Positions 28,033 to 36,245 of a DNA stretch of 64,000 nucleotides are shown here, piece after piece; within the stretch, counting starts at the first letter, position 1; the number at the start of each line of letters is the position of its first letter. Both the position numbers and the translations under genes were made by a program. Source of the stretch: Planctomycetota bacterium (GTDB lineage: Bacteria; Planctomycetota; UBA8742; UBA2392); the NCBI GenBank assembly GCA_019912315.1, contig JAIOJA010000013.1, positions 1-64,000 of the forward strand, written 5' to 3'. The notes below the pieces were generated by a model, which ran no database searches, was not told the origin of the DNA, and saw only the letters and a program-made list of their open reading frames with translations.

Positions 28033-28397
28033 ATGTTCAGGGGTTGTTTTATGCGTTCATCTACGTCTCCGACCTTGAGCGCAGCAAGAAGTTCTACGGC
28101 GAGACGCTGGGCTGGAAGCCGGGCACTATCGAGAAGGACGTCGCCGGGTTTTCGTTTGGTGATGCCTACCTCGTGATCCATGCCGACAACCGCAAGGAAG
28201 GCAAAGGGCAATACGGCGGAGGCATGTGGATTGCCGTGAAGGTGGACAACGTTGCAGGCGCGCACGCCGAGTTGAAGGCGAACGGCGTGAGGGTTGGCGA
28301 GATACTGAAGCAGCCGTGGGGTGAGCACCAGTTCTACTTCGATGATCCGGACGGCTATCACTGGAGTTTCGGCCAGCACGTGGCACCGTCCAACTGA
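28029..28397 (+). CDS. VOC-family (glyoxalase/bleomycin-resistance fold) protein
   Basis: 122 residues, starting at MNVQGLFYAFIYVSDLERSKKFYGETLGWK, which overlaps the ubiX stop as ATGA and implies coupled translation. The two beta-alpha-beta-beta-beta units are visible; the second contains VDNVAGAHAELKANGV and EHQFYFDDPDGYHWSF, the typical end of VOC domains. Possible metal ligands are His and Glu of the second module. The reaction cannot be assigned; linkage to ubiX may point to aromatic or quinone metabolism, but that is inference. Confidence 0.85.
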   Translation: MNVQGLFYAFIYVSDLERSKKFYGETLGWKPGTIEKDVAGFSFGDAYLVIHADNRKEGKGQYGGGMWIAVKVDNVAGAHAELKANGVRVGEILKQPWGEHQFYFDDPDGYHWSFGQHVAPSN

Positions 28398-28473
28398 AAC
28401 CCGCACCCGTTCATGGAAGGGCTGCTGCTTGCCGGTCGCCCCGCGGTTGGTACACTTCCGCCCTCCCGAGTGT

Positions 28474-28550
28474 CGGGGCGTAGCTCAGCCTGGTAGAGCG
28501 CTTCGTTCGGGACGAAGAGGCCGGAGGTCCGAATCCTCTCGCCCCGACCA
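28474..28550 (+). tRNA. tRNA-Pro(CGG)
   Basis: 77 bases including an encoded CCA. Acceptor stem CGGGGCG pairs with CGCCCCG. D-arm GCTC / GAGC. Anticodon stem CTTCG / CGAAG with loop TTCGGGA, giving anticodon CGG at 28508-28510. The T-arm is GGAGG-TCCGAAT-CCTCT with one G-U pair. The 3' half, from the anticodon stem on, is repeated exactly at 30192. Confidence 0.95.
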
Positions 28551-28590
28551 CAGAAACGGGGCTTCCGCGAGGGAGCCCCGTTTCTATGGC
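28504..28590 (+). repeat. Direct repeat, copy A (tRNA-Pro 3' half plus terminator)
   Basis: 53 bases (28504-28556) are identical to 30192-30244, running from the anticodon stem through CCA and six bases beyond. A further 34 bases are ~74% identical. The repeat pair encloses only the TPR gene. Tyrosine-recombinase elements typically duplicate just this part of a tRNA gene on integration. Confidence 0.85.
28552..28585 (+). terminator. Terminator hairpin after tRNA-Pro
   Basis: AGAAACGGGGCT pairs with AGCCCCGTTTCT, extended inward to about 15 bp around GCGA. It begins one base after the tRNA CCA. Confidence 0.75.
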
Positions 28591-28638
28591 ACCAAACTCG
28601 ATGCGCGCCGGGATAAAGGACCGCCTCCTGTTGCTGAC

Positions 28639-30099
28639 TCAATTCGTTTCAGGTTGCCTTTTCGCCTCTCCTTCTCCCGGCATGTCGAAAGGCTCGATGC
28701 CAGCCTTGGCGCAGGCTTCGTGCATGGCGGTTGTCTTGCTTTCGAGTTCGGTGTTGTCGCCGAGCTCGCGCAGGATTGTTGCGCCCTGTTGCCACCGGCG
28801 GGCGGCGTCGGCCTCGCGCCCAAGGGCCAGCAGACACAGTGCGAATTCGCAACTGTGTGCCCCCTCGAAGCGCAGGTTGCCTACCTCGCGGTGGATGGCC
28901 AGCGCCCGCTCAAAGGTCACCTCGGCCCGCTGCATGCGCCCGGTCTTCTGGTAGACAATCGCCAGGTTCCCCAGTGTGTTGCCTCCGACCCGTCGGTCGC
29001 CGACCTCGTGGAGGATGGCCAGCGCCTGCTCATAGGTCGCTTCGGCCTTCTGCAAGCGCCCAGTGTCCTGATAGACTATCGCCAGGTTTCCCAGCGCGAT
29101 TCCCTCGAAGCGCCGATCACCGACCTCGCGGTGAATGACCAGCGCCTGCTCATAGGTCGCCTCGGCCTGCTGCATGCGCCCGGTGGTCTGGTAGACAATC
29201 GCCAGGTTTCCCAGCGCGACTCCCTCGTTGCGCCGGTAGCCGACTTCGCGGTGTATGGCCAGTGCCTCTTCATGGATCGCCTCGGCCTGCTCCGTGCGGC
29301 CGGTGTTCTTGTAGACAAGCGCCAGGTTTCCGAGCGCGACGCCCTCGCTGCGCCGGTCGCCGACCTCGCGGTGGATGGCCAACGCCTGCTCATAGGTTGC
29401 CTCGGCCTGCTGCATGCGCCCGGTGTTCTGGTACACAGTCGCCAGGTTTCCCAGCGCGACGCCCTCGCTGCGCCGGTCGCCGACCTCACGATGGATGGCC
29501 AGCGCCTGCTCAAAGGCTGCCTCGGCCTGCAGCATGCGCCCGGTATTCTCGTACACAAGCGCCAGACTTGACAGCGCGATGCCCTCGCCGCGCCGGTTGC
29601 CGACTTCACGGCAAATAGACAGAGCGTGCTCAAAGGCGGCCTCGCCCCGGACCGGGTTGCCCGAGTTGACAGCAACCGCACCCGCCCTGCGCGTGGCCTC
29701 GCCCTTTGCCGCACCCTGCAACAGCGCCGCGAGAGCCTCCCAGGCCGCGAGGGCGCCCGCGTTCTGGAAGTTCCTCTCGTCGTGCTCTGCCGCGCGGCGC
29801 AGGTAGAGTGTGTAAGGCGCGGCGGGTACGCCCGCGTCGTCACCCTGCGCGCCCTGCCGCACCCCAAGACGGGCGTGGTAGGCCAGCTCGCCCGCGACAA
29901 CATCGGTCGCGTGCGGCTCGAACTTGGGCGAGTCTATAGCATCAAGCGGCGCGGGCTCGGGGGCGCGCCCGCCGAAGGCTTCTTCAATCAGGTAAAACGC
30001 CAATTCGTGCAGCTTTGCCCGATCCCCGGGCACCTGCATCTGATACGCCGCATCGCGCAACAATGCATGGCGAAAGAGATAGGCGTCTTCGGCGTGCAT
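28639..30099 (-). CDS. TPR protein with truncated 'FRHALLRDAAY' N-terminus, flanked by tRNA-Pro repeats
   Basis: 486 residues, paralogous to the TPR protein at 21916-23586. N-terminus YLFRHALLRDAAYQMQVPGDRAKLH lacks any P-loop; the frame is closed just upstream by TGA, so no ATPase domain is lost within this copy. Seven 40-residue TPRs of the A-I-H-R-E-V-G-D-R-R-x-E-G-V-A-L-G-N-L-A type fill residues ~150-430. The C-terminus (CLLALGREADAARRWQQGATILRELGDNTELE) matches its paralogue. It is the only gene between an intact tRNA-Pro and a copy of that tRNA's 3' half, which suggests mobile origin. Likely a protein-interaction scaffold. Confidence 0.78.
   Translation of the reverse strand: MHAEDAYLFRHALLRDAAYQMQVPGDRAKLHELAFYLIEEAFGGRAPEPAPLDAIDSPKFEPHATDVVAGELAYHARLGVRQGAQGDDAGVPAAPYTLYLRRAAEHDERNFQNAGALAAWEALAALLQGAAKGEATRRAGAVAVNSGNPVRGEAAFEHALSICREVGNRRGEGIALSSLALVYENTGRMLQAEAAFEQALAIHREVGDRRSEGVALGNLATVYQNTGRMQQAEATYEQALAIHREVGDRRSEGVALGNLALVYKNTGRTEQAEAIHEEALAIHREVGYRRNEGVALGNLAIVYQTTGRMQQAEATYEQALVIHREVGDRRFEGIALGNLAIVYQDTGRLQKAEATYEQALAILHEVGDRRVGGNTLGNLAIVYQKTGRMQRAEVTFERALAIHREVGNLRFEGAHSCEFALCLLALGREADAARRWQQGATILRELGDNTELESKTTAMHEACAKAGIEPFDMPGEGEAKRQPETN
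28861..29656 (-). repeat. Tandem 120-bp repeats encoding TPR units
   Basis: About 6.6 units of exactly 120 bp, each coding one 40-residue TPR. Neighbouring units are very similar at the DNA level, including third positions, unlike the paralogous gene at 21916, whose TPRs have diverged. This points to recent expansion or gene conversion. Confidence 0.85.
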
Positions 30100-30191
30100 G
30101 GGGGCATGGTATCAGCAGGTTAGCCTTTCATCCGCTGCCATGCTCGCAGGCAACACCGGCGGAGGTTGGTTTCAGAGCGCCCTATGTGCCG

Positions 30192-30278
30192 CGTTCGGGA
30201 CGAAGAGGCCGGAGGTCCGAATCCTCTCGCCCCGACCACAGAAATGGGGCTTCCTACGGGAAGCCCCATTTTTATGGG
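30192..30278 (+). pseudogene. tRNA-Pro 3' fragment (direct repeat, copy B; att-like)
   Basis: Repeats the tRNA-Pro 3' half exactly for 53 bases, then keeps a diverged terminator. The 5' half is missing: the bases before it cannot form the acceptor, D-arm or 5' side of the anticodon stem, so no functional tRNA is encoded. The terminator bases have changed in compensating pairs (C-G to T-A at the stem base, T-G to T-A inside). Confidence 0.85.
30242..30273 (+). terminator. Terminator hairpin of the tRNA-Pro fragment
   Basis: A 13-bp perfect stem AAATGGGGCTTCC / GGAAGCCCCATTT with loop TACG, continuing into T residues. It would separate the TPR side from the macro-domain gene. Confidence 0.75.
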
Positions 30279-30354
30279 CTTGGGCGCAGCCCTTGCAAAT
30301 CGGACAAAAGGGTCCACAATAAGGTGAGACACTTCAACTCACAGCGAGGCGACC

Positions 30355-30846
30355 ATGCTGCATCCTGTCACGGGCGACATACTGCTCACCAAGTCTGAAG
30401 CCATAGCACACGGAGTCGCGCCGAACGATGAGTTCGGGCAAGGGCTGGCCTTGGCGTTGCGCGAACGGTACCCGTCGATGGTGAAAGACTTCCGGCACTG
30501 GTGCCACACGGAAGCACGCAAACCCGGCGAAGCCTGGATCTGGAGTGGCGTAGGTGCCGATGGGCACGCGGTCAGAGTCATCAATCTGTTAACCCAGGAA
30601 CCGGCCGCGTCGAAGGGGCAGCACCCCGGCAAGGCCTCACTCGCCAACGTCAATCACGCCCTGCATTCGCTGAAGAAGCTGATCGCGGCGGAGGGGCTGA
30701 AGAGTGTTGCATTGCCGCGCCTGGCGACCGGCGTCGGTGGGTTGGAGTGGGAAGATGTCCATCCATTGCTTCACAAAGTGCTGGACGACGCGGATTGCGA
30801 GATATCGGTGTACGCGACCTACAAGCCGGGCGTGGCGGGCGAATAG
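30355..30846 (+). CDS. Macro-domain protein (ADP-ribose binding/hydrolase fold)
   Basis: 163 residues. It opens with the macro-domain strand and loop VTGDILLTKSEAIAHGVAPNDEFGQGLALALRERYP. It then has WIWSGVGADGHAVRVINLLTQEPA, HPGKASLANVNHALHSLKKLI and the conserved LPRLATGVGGLEWEDVHPLL, where the ATGVGGL loop binds the distal ribose/phosphate. Members bind ADP-ribose or derivatives and may remove ADP-ribosylation; some act as antitoxins to DNA ADP-ribosyltransferases. No toxin partner is adjacent here. A GCGAGGCG purine-rich stretch precedes the ATG. It sits just beyond the tRNA-Pro fragment, in a segment that looks accessory. Confidence 0.85.
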   Translation: MLHPVTGDILLTKSEAIAHGVAPNDEFGQGLALALRERYPSMVKDFRHWCHTEARKPGEAWIWSGVGADGHAVRVINLLTQEPAASKGQHPGKASLANVNHALHSLKKLIAAEGLKSVALPRLATGVGGLEWEDVHPLLHKVLDDADCEISVYATYKPGVAGE

Positions 30847-30873
30847 TCAGATTTGATCCATCCGGCCGGCGAG

Positions 30874-30905
30874 CCCTGTGCAGTAACTCATTGCACGGGG
30901 TTTTC
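30874..30905 (+). terminator. Rho-independent terminator after the macro-domain gene
   Basis: Nine-base-pair stem CCCTGTGCA / TGCACGGGG (one G-U pair), 9-base loop, then TTTTC. It starts about 27 bp after the stop codon. Confidence 0.75.
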
Positions 30906-30945
30906 TGTTCGCTATCGTAACCAGATATCAAGATGTGAATATTGA

Positions 30946-31836
30946 ATGAACTGGCACTGGCTCATAGTTGCGGTTCTGCTTCTGCCTTCGGCGCTCGCCG
31001 CCCAGTGATGACCTAACTGAACAAGCCCCGTTCCGGCGGGGGATGCGGCCCCGGGCGGGTCAACCGAAGGCAAAGACTGGCGCGCATCCGCACGCGGAAG
31101 CTGGAGCAGGCTGACGTTCCGCAAGGATGACGGTACCGACGGCGATACGCTTGACTGGTACCGCGCCGAGTTGCGGGCCGCCTACCGCCCCGCCCGCGAG
31201 TGGGAGCTTGAACTCGTCGTTCCCTTCGACATCAAGCGTGTGCTCTATCGCGACGGATCAGCGGATACGCGCACCGGTGTTGCGGACATCCAGCAATGGG
31301 TGTCCGTCGGCCTGTTTGAGCTCTTTCACGTGAGCGATGAGTTCCAGGTGGGCGTTGGTTGTTCCTTTCCCACGGGGGCGATCGAGCCCCGGATGGAAGA
31401 AGGGGATGCGGAAGAAAGTCTCCAGTTCGGTAACGGTACGTTCGACCCGGCGGCGCGCCTTCGCTATTCCATCATGCCGAACTGGTGGGGGCTGAGCTTC
31501 CTCGTTGCGGGTCAGCTTCCCTTCTATACGAACAGGCACGGGTACAAGGGTGCCATCACGGGCGAGGCGTCGGTGAGTTTGCGCGCCCAGGCGCTCGACT
31601 GGCTTTCCTTCGATGTCACGGCCACGGGCACTCTGCGCGGCAGCTCCTACTGGGACGGCGAGCCCGAGCGTGGCTACTACAGCCTGCTGATCAGCGCGTC
31701 GCCGACCTTCATGCCCTGGGAGTGGTTCTACATCACGCCTTTGTTCGGCTATCGGGTCGCGAGCATGACAGCCCAGGGCGGATCGCTTCCCAAGCTGCAG
31801 TTCGTGATGTCTCTGCGCGTGACCTTCTTCTGGTAG
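30946..31836 (+). CDS. Outer-membrane beta-barrel-like protein with three clustered in-frame UGA codons
   Basis: The frame from ATG 30946 encodes a signal peptide (MNWHWLIVAVLLLPSALAAQ), then UGA-UGA-Pro-Asn-UGA (codons 21, 22 and 25), then stays open for 271 codons to a TAG. The downstream part is an outer-membrane beta-barrel-like protein: alternating strands such as WELELVVPFDIK, QVGVGCSF, LSFLVAGQLPF and WFYITPLFGYRVAS, and a terminal aromatic FFW. No ATG lies between the UGA cluster and the barrel; a TTG at 31171 is the first usable start and would lack any export signal. Two readings are possible: a pseudogene, or Sec at positions that would read Q-C-C-P-N-C in a Cys homologue. A G-first hairpin follows at SECIS-like distance. 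No Shine-Dalgarno is obvious. Followed closely by the convergent RND gene. Confidence 0.5.
31037..31053 (+). promoter_or_regulatory. Possible SECIS-like hairpin after the UGA cluster
   Basis: CGGGG / CCCCG stem with a 7-base loop GATGCGG that starts with G. The loop begins about 33, 30 and 21 bases after the three UGA codons, all inside the accepted bacterial range. The local sequence is so GC-rich that a competing hairpin (CCCCG / CGGGG, 31026-31041) also exists, so support is weak. Confidence 0.3.
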
Positions 31837-31842
31837 TCCTTG

Positions 31843-34800
31843 TCAACTCGACGGTTCCAGCGTCAGGCTCTCATCCGGCTTCTCAGCGATGATCACTTCC
31901 GGGCCTTGTCCCTCGCCGCGGTGCGGGTCGAGGTCCTTGTTGAACCAGCGACGGAAGATGATCAGGACGTCCTCCACGGCCAGATAAGTGGCCGGCACCA
32001 TCAAAAGAATGATCACCGTGGCGAAGGCGATGCCGAACGCAAGACTGACGGCCATCGGTATCAGAAACGCCGCCTGCACGGATCTCTCCAGCATGATCGG
32101 TGTCAGCCCGGCAAACGTCGTCAATGATGTCAGCAGGATCGGGCGGAAGCGCCTCGGCCCGGCCGCGCGTACTGCGTCAAAGATCGTATGCCCTTCTTCG
32201 CGCCGGTTGCGATTGATGAAGTCGATCATCACGAGGCTGTCGTTGACCACCACACCACTGAGTGCGAGCAAACCGACGATGCTCAGGAACGTCAGGTCCA
32301 TGCCGAGCGCGAAATGCGCCCAGACGGCGCCCGCAATGCCGAACGGAATGGCCCACATCACGATACTCGGCTGGAAGTACGACCGAAACGCGACGGCCAG
32401 CAGCCCGAACATCAGAAACAGCGACAGTGCCAGCCCGACGCGCAGCCCGGCGAAGCTCTCCGCCTGGCGCTCCTGCTCGCCGCCGAACTTCCAGTCCAGG
32501 CCGGGGTACTTCTCCATCAGTTGCGGCATGTAGGTCTCCGCGAGCACAGCGTTCAGCTCGTTCGCGTTTGTTATGGATCGGTTCAGGTCGCTTGTTACGA
32601 CGATCGTGCGCCTGCGGTCGAGGCGATTGATGGACGAGATGCCTCGGGTGATCGTGTAGTCCGCGACTTCCGAAAATGCGCTTTCGCGACCGTTGGGCAG
32701 TCGCACGCGCATGTTTTCAAGGTTGCTGATGCTGCGCCTTTCGTCCTCGGGATAGCGCACGAAAACCCTGACTTCGTCCTTGCCGATCTGCACGCGCTGC
32801 GCCTCGTCGCCGTAGAACGCGCCGCGAACCTGCTGGATCAGCGAAGCCTGGGTCAGCCCCAAGGCGTGCCCGCTTTCACGGACGTACGGCGCGATCTCCA
32901 GTTTGCCTTCGCGGTAGTCGTCGGTGATATCAAACGTGCCGTCGTAAGTGGCGAGGTGTTCCTTCAGGTCTTCGGCGCTCGCCTCAATCTGTTCGATGTC
33001 GTTGCCTGACAACTCGACGCTGACCGGAGCGCCGACATTGATCTGGTCTGAACTGAACGTCAGTTCCACCGCGTTGGGAATGCGCCCGAAGACCTTCTTG
33101 CGCCACAGGTCGCGAATCTCGGAGGCTTTCATGGGTCGTGCCTCCGCCTGCACCAGCGCGATATGCACTTCCGCGACGTTGTCACGGCTGCGCGTAACAC
33201 CCGTGGCGGCGGGAGGTCCCCCCGCCATGCGGAACGGCTGAGTACCGATCACCGCGCGGATGTTTTCGACGACTGAGCCCCGGCGGTCGCCTTCAAGTTC
33301 ATGGCGGATTTCTTCCGCGGCGTCCTCCAGAGTCTGCAGCGCGGCACGCGTTTCCTCGGCTGACGCGCCCTCGGGCAGCGTGACGTCGGCAATCACGTCG
33401 TTGCCTTCAATCGCCGGAAAGAACGCGACTTTCACGAACCCCGCGGCGAAGAGTCCCGCGGTCGTGATCAGGAATCCCAGCCCGATCGCCAGTACCGTCC
33501 AGCGCCAGCGGATCGCCCACTCCAGCGCGGGCGTGTACGTCTTGTCGATGAACCACTGGACGCCCTTCTCGAACCAGCCCTGGAACTTCTGCCAGGCACG
33601 TGGAAGAAACCAGTTGCTGAATCGCCCCGGACGGTGCTCGTGTGACAGGTGCGACGGCAGGATGAAAAGACTCTCCACCAGTGACAGCGCTAGCGCCAGT
33701 ATCACGATGCTGGCGATAGCGCCGGCGAACACGCCCGTTCGCCCCGGCAATTGCAGCATGGGGCTGAAGGCTATGCTGGTTGTTGCAACCGCCAGCCCGA
33801 CAGGCAGCATGACTTCGCGTGTGCCTTCGATCGCGGCCTGCATGGCAGGTTTGCCCATGCGCTTGTGCGCGTCGATGTTTTCGCCGACGACAATCGCGTC
33901 GTCGACCAGAATGCCCAGCGCCAGCACGAACCCGAAACTGGTGAGGAAGTTGATGGTCATGCCGAAGTAGGGCATCACCCAAACGGTTCCAAGCACGGCC
34001 GTTGTCAGCCCGATACCGACCCACAGGGCGAGGCGCGCCTTCAGGAACAGGGCCAACACCAGAAACACCAGCAGCAGCCCCATGATTCCGTTGGCCTGCA
34101 GCAGCTCAAGGCGTTCATTCAGGTCGGTTGAGATGTCGCGGAACTTCTCGATGGTGACGCCCGGTGGCAGCTCGGATCGCTTGCTTTCCATGTAGTCGCC
34201 AACGGCGGTCGCGACGCCCAGCGTGTCCTGGTCACCCACGCGATACACTTCGATCATCACGCTGCGGCGCCCGTTGACGCGGCTCTCGAGCGTTACGTCC
34301 TCAAAGGTCGCGCGTACGTCACCCACGTCGCCGACGCGCACATCCGTGCCGTCGGCGCGGGTGATCAGCGGGATGCTGGCAAACTCCTCGCGGGTATATG
34401 CCTGCGAACTTGAGCGAAACAGGATTTCCCCGCCGCGTGTCTCGACGGAGCCCGCAGGCAGGTTCACCGAGTACAACCGTACGGCCGCGGCAATCTGGCT
34501 GAAGGTCAGCCCGTAGCGGCGCAGGTCGGCCTCGCGGACGTCGATAGTGATCTCGTATTCCCGCGCGTCCGTGACCTCTGCCTTGCTGATCTGCCGCAGG
34601 GACACCAGCTCGTCGCGTACGCTGTCCGCGAGCGCCTTCATGTCACGCTCGCTCATGTTGCCGGAAAGCAACAGCCAGACGACGCGCTCCTGGACTTTGC
34701 CCTCCTGAATGACCGGCTCTTCGGCCTGTGCCGGGAATGTGGTGATGGCGTCGACTTCGGCCTTCACCTCGTCGGTGACGTCCTTGATGTTCTCGCCATC

Positions 34801-35091
34801 CTTGATTTCAACGGTCACAACCCCGAGGCTCTCAGACGCCTTGCTGCTGATGCGGTCGACGCCGTCGATGCCCTGGACGGCCTCCTCGATCTTGATGATC
34901 AGCGACTCTTCGATTTCTTCGGCGGTCGCGCCGGGGTAAAGCACCGAGATACTGATGACTTCGGGCTCGATGTCGGGAAACGCGGTCTTGCGGATGACCG
35001 GCAAGGTCATCAACCCGCCGATCAGCAGCAGCCCCATCACCAGGTTTGCGGCAACGTGATTGCGGGTAAACCATGCGATAAACTTGCTCAT
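31843..35091 (-). CDS. RND-family efflux transporter, inner-membrane pump (HAE1/AcrB-like)
   Basis: 1082 residues, full length for AcrB-type pumps. N-terminal FTRNHVAANLVMGLLLIGG is followed by the first periplasmic domain (AFPDIEPEVISISVLYPGATAEEIEE). TM4 carries LGILVDDAIVVGENI, with the paired Asp residues used for proton relay. TM10 and TM11 regions (VGLLALSGVVVNDSLVMIDFINRNR and GLTPIMLERSVQAAFLIPMAVSLAFG) are intact. HAE-type lines of this kind export drugs, bile acids or other hydrophobic compounds; the substrate is not evident. Last gene of the tetR-OMF-MFP-RND operon, overlapping the MFP stop by 4 bp. Confidence 0.95.
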   Translation of the reverse strand: MSKFIAWFTRNHVAANLVMGLLLIGGLMTLPVIRKTAFPDIEPEVISISVLYPGATAEEIEESLIIKIEEAVQGIDGVDRISSKASESLGVVTVEIKDGENIKDVTDEVKAEVDAITTFPAQAEEPVIQEGKVQERVVWLLLSGNMSERDMKALADSVRDELVSLRQISKAEVTDAREYEITIDVREADLRRYGLTFSQIAAAVRLYSVNLPAGSVETRGGEILFRSSSQAYTREEFASIPLITRADGTDVRVGDVGDVRATFEDVTLESRVNGRRSVMIEVYRVGDQDTLGVATAVGDYMESKRSELPPGVTIEKFRDISTDLNERLELLQANGIMGLLLVFLVLALFLKARLALWVGIGLTTAVLGTVWVMPYFGMTINFLTSFGFVLALGILVDDAIVVGENIDAHKRMGKPAMQAAIEGTREVMLPVGLAVATTSIAFSPMLQLPGRTGVFAGAIASIVILALALSLVESLFILPSHLSHEHRPGRFSNWFLPRAWQKFQGWFEKGVQWFIDKTYTPALEWAIRWRWTVLAIGLGFLITTAGLFAAGFVKVAFFPAIEGNDVIADVTLPEGASAEETRAALQTLEDAAEEIRHELEGDRRGSVVENIRAVIGTQPFRMAGGPPAATGVTRSRDNVAEVHIALVQAEARPMKASEIRDLWRKKVFGRIPNAVELTFSSDQINVGAPVSVELSGNDIEQIEASAEDLKEHLATYDGTFDITDDYREGKLEIAPYVRESGHALGLTQASLIQQVRGAFYGDEAQRVQIGKDEVRVFVRYPEDERRSISNLENMRVRLPNGRESAFSEVADYTITRGISSINRLDRRRTIVVTSDLNRSITNANELNAVLAETYMPQLMEKYPGLDWKFGGEQERQAESFAGLRVGLALSLFLMFGLLAVAFRSYFQPSIVMWAIPFGIAGAVWAHFALGMDLTFLSIVGLLALSGVVVNDSLVMIDFINRNRREEGHTIFDAVRAAGPRRFRPILLTSLTTFAGLTPIMLERSVQAAFLIPMAVSLAFGIAFATVIILLMVPATYLAVEDVLIIFRRWFNKDLDPHRGEGQGPEVIIAEKPDESLTLEPSS

Positions 35092-36245
35092 GGCCGCGCC
35101 TCGGCAATCGTGACGCGCACGGGCATATCTTCCAGCACCAGCTCAAGCTCGGACACAACGATGCGTTCGCCTGCTTCGAGTCCGTCCGAGACAACGACAG
35201 AGTCCGGCGTGGCGCGAATGACGCTGACTTCGCGGTGCTTCAGGCGGCTTGCCTTGTCGACAACCAGCACGCGCCCGTCCGGGCGCAGCGCGCGACGGGG
35301 AATCACATACACCTGCTCGACGTCGCGCCCGGTGATGACCGCGTCGACAAACGTATTCGGCAGCAAGGGGAACTCCCCGCTGTAGGGGTCCTTTACGCGC
35401 GCCACCGCGTAGTACATGCGCGTTTGCGGGTCCACTTCTGCTTCCGTGCGGACAATGCGGGCGTTCCAGTTGCGCCTGGCGCTGCCGATGCGCGCACTCA
35501 GTGTCACGGCCGGCGCAGCGTCGCTGTCGAAGTCCAGTACCCGCCCAAGCGGAAGCGCCAGATAGCCGATTTCGTCCGCGCTGACAGGCAGGCGGACTTC
35601 CGCGTAATCAACGGCGTATATGCGTCCGATCGAAGATCCCGCTGCGGTGTACTGCCCGTCTTCCACCAGCTTGGCGCGCACACGCCCGGCGTAGGGGGCC
35701 TTGATTTCCGTGCGCTCAAGGTCGTTCTTCGCCTTCGCAAGCTGGGCGGTCGCGCCGGCGACGCCCGCATTCGCTTCGGCCAGTTGGGGTACGCGCAGCA
35801 CAAGCGGGTCCGCGTCGCCCTCGCCGTAGGCTTCCCACTCGCGCCTGGCCAGCGCCGATTCAGCTTCTTCGCGGGACAATCTGGCTGTCGCGCCGGCAAG
35901 GTTCGCCTCGGCCTGCGCAAGTGCGGCCTGGTAGCCGGTGTCGTCGACGCGGACCAGGACGTCACCGGCATCGAAAAAACCGCCCTCCACGAAAGCCGGA
36001 TGCAGCCCGACGATGCGCCCCGTGACTTCACTGGTCAGCGTCGTTTCGGTGCGCGGCTCAATGATTCCGTTGGTATGCACTTCGTGGCTGAACACCTGCG
36101 GGCGCGCGATCACCACACTGACGTGGGGGGCGGGGCGCTCGGGTGTCTGGCTTTCCACTTCGGTTTGTGCGGCCTTCAGCACCGCGAAGCCCGCAGCGCC
36201 GGCCGCGATGGCGACAACCGGCAGGATGTATTTAAGGATTCTCAT
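35088..36245 (-). CDS. RND efflux periplasmic adaptor (membrane fusion protein)
   Basis: 385 residues, with an N-terminal signal anchor (ILKYILPVVAIAAGAAGFAVL). The barrel-sandwich hybrid half motif TGRIVGLHPAFVEGGFFDAGDVLVRVDD is followed by a helical hairpin (YQAALAQAEANLAGATARL, AQLAKAKNDLERTEIKAPYAGRV) and the beta-barrel and membrane-proximal domains (VIPRRALRPDGRVLVVD). It bridges the pump and the outer-membrane channel encoded by the flanking genes. Overlaps: 14 bp with the OMF gene upstream and 4 bp with the pump gene downstream. Confidence 0.93.
   Translation of the reverse strand: MRILKYILPVVAIAAGAAGFAVLKAAQTEVESQTPERPAPHVSVVIARPQVFSHEVHTNGIIEPRTETTLTSEVTGRIVGLHPAFVEGGFFDAGDVLVRVDDTGYQAALAQAEANLAGATARLSREEAESALARREWEAYGEGDADPLVLRVPQLAEANAGVAGATAQLAKAKNDLERTEIKAPYAGRVRAKLVEDGQYTAAGSSIGRIYAVDYAEVRLPVSADEIGYLALPLGRVLDFDSDAAPAVTLSARIGSARRNWNARIVRTEAEVDPQTRMYYAVARVKDPYSGEFPLLPNTFVDAVITGRDVEQVYVIPRRALRPDGRVLVVDKASRLKHREVSVIRATPDSVVVSDGLEAGERIVVSELELVLEDMPVRVTIAEARP

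Noticed and set aside
30181..30240. Second functional tRNA-Pro gene
   Set aside because: Only the 3' half is present; acceptor 5' strand, D-arm and 5' anticodon stem are missing.
31026..31041. CCCCG/CGGGG hairpin as the SECIS for the UGA cluster
   Set aside because: Its loop starts UUCCGG, without G in the first two positions, and it is only 9 nt from the third UGA; the hairpin at 31037-31053 fits better, though still weakly.
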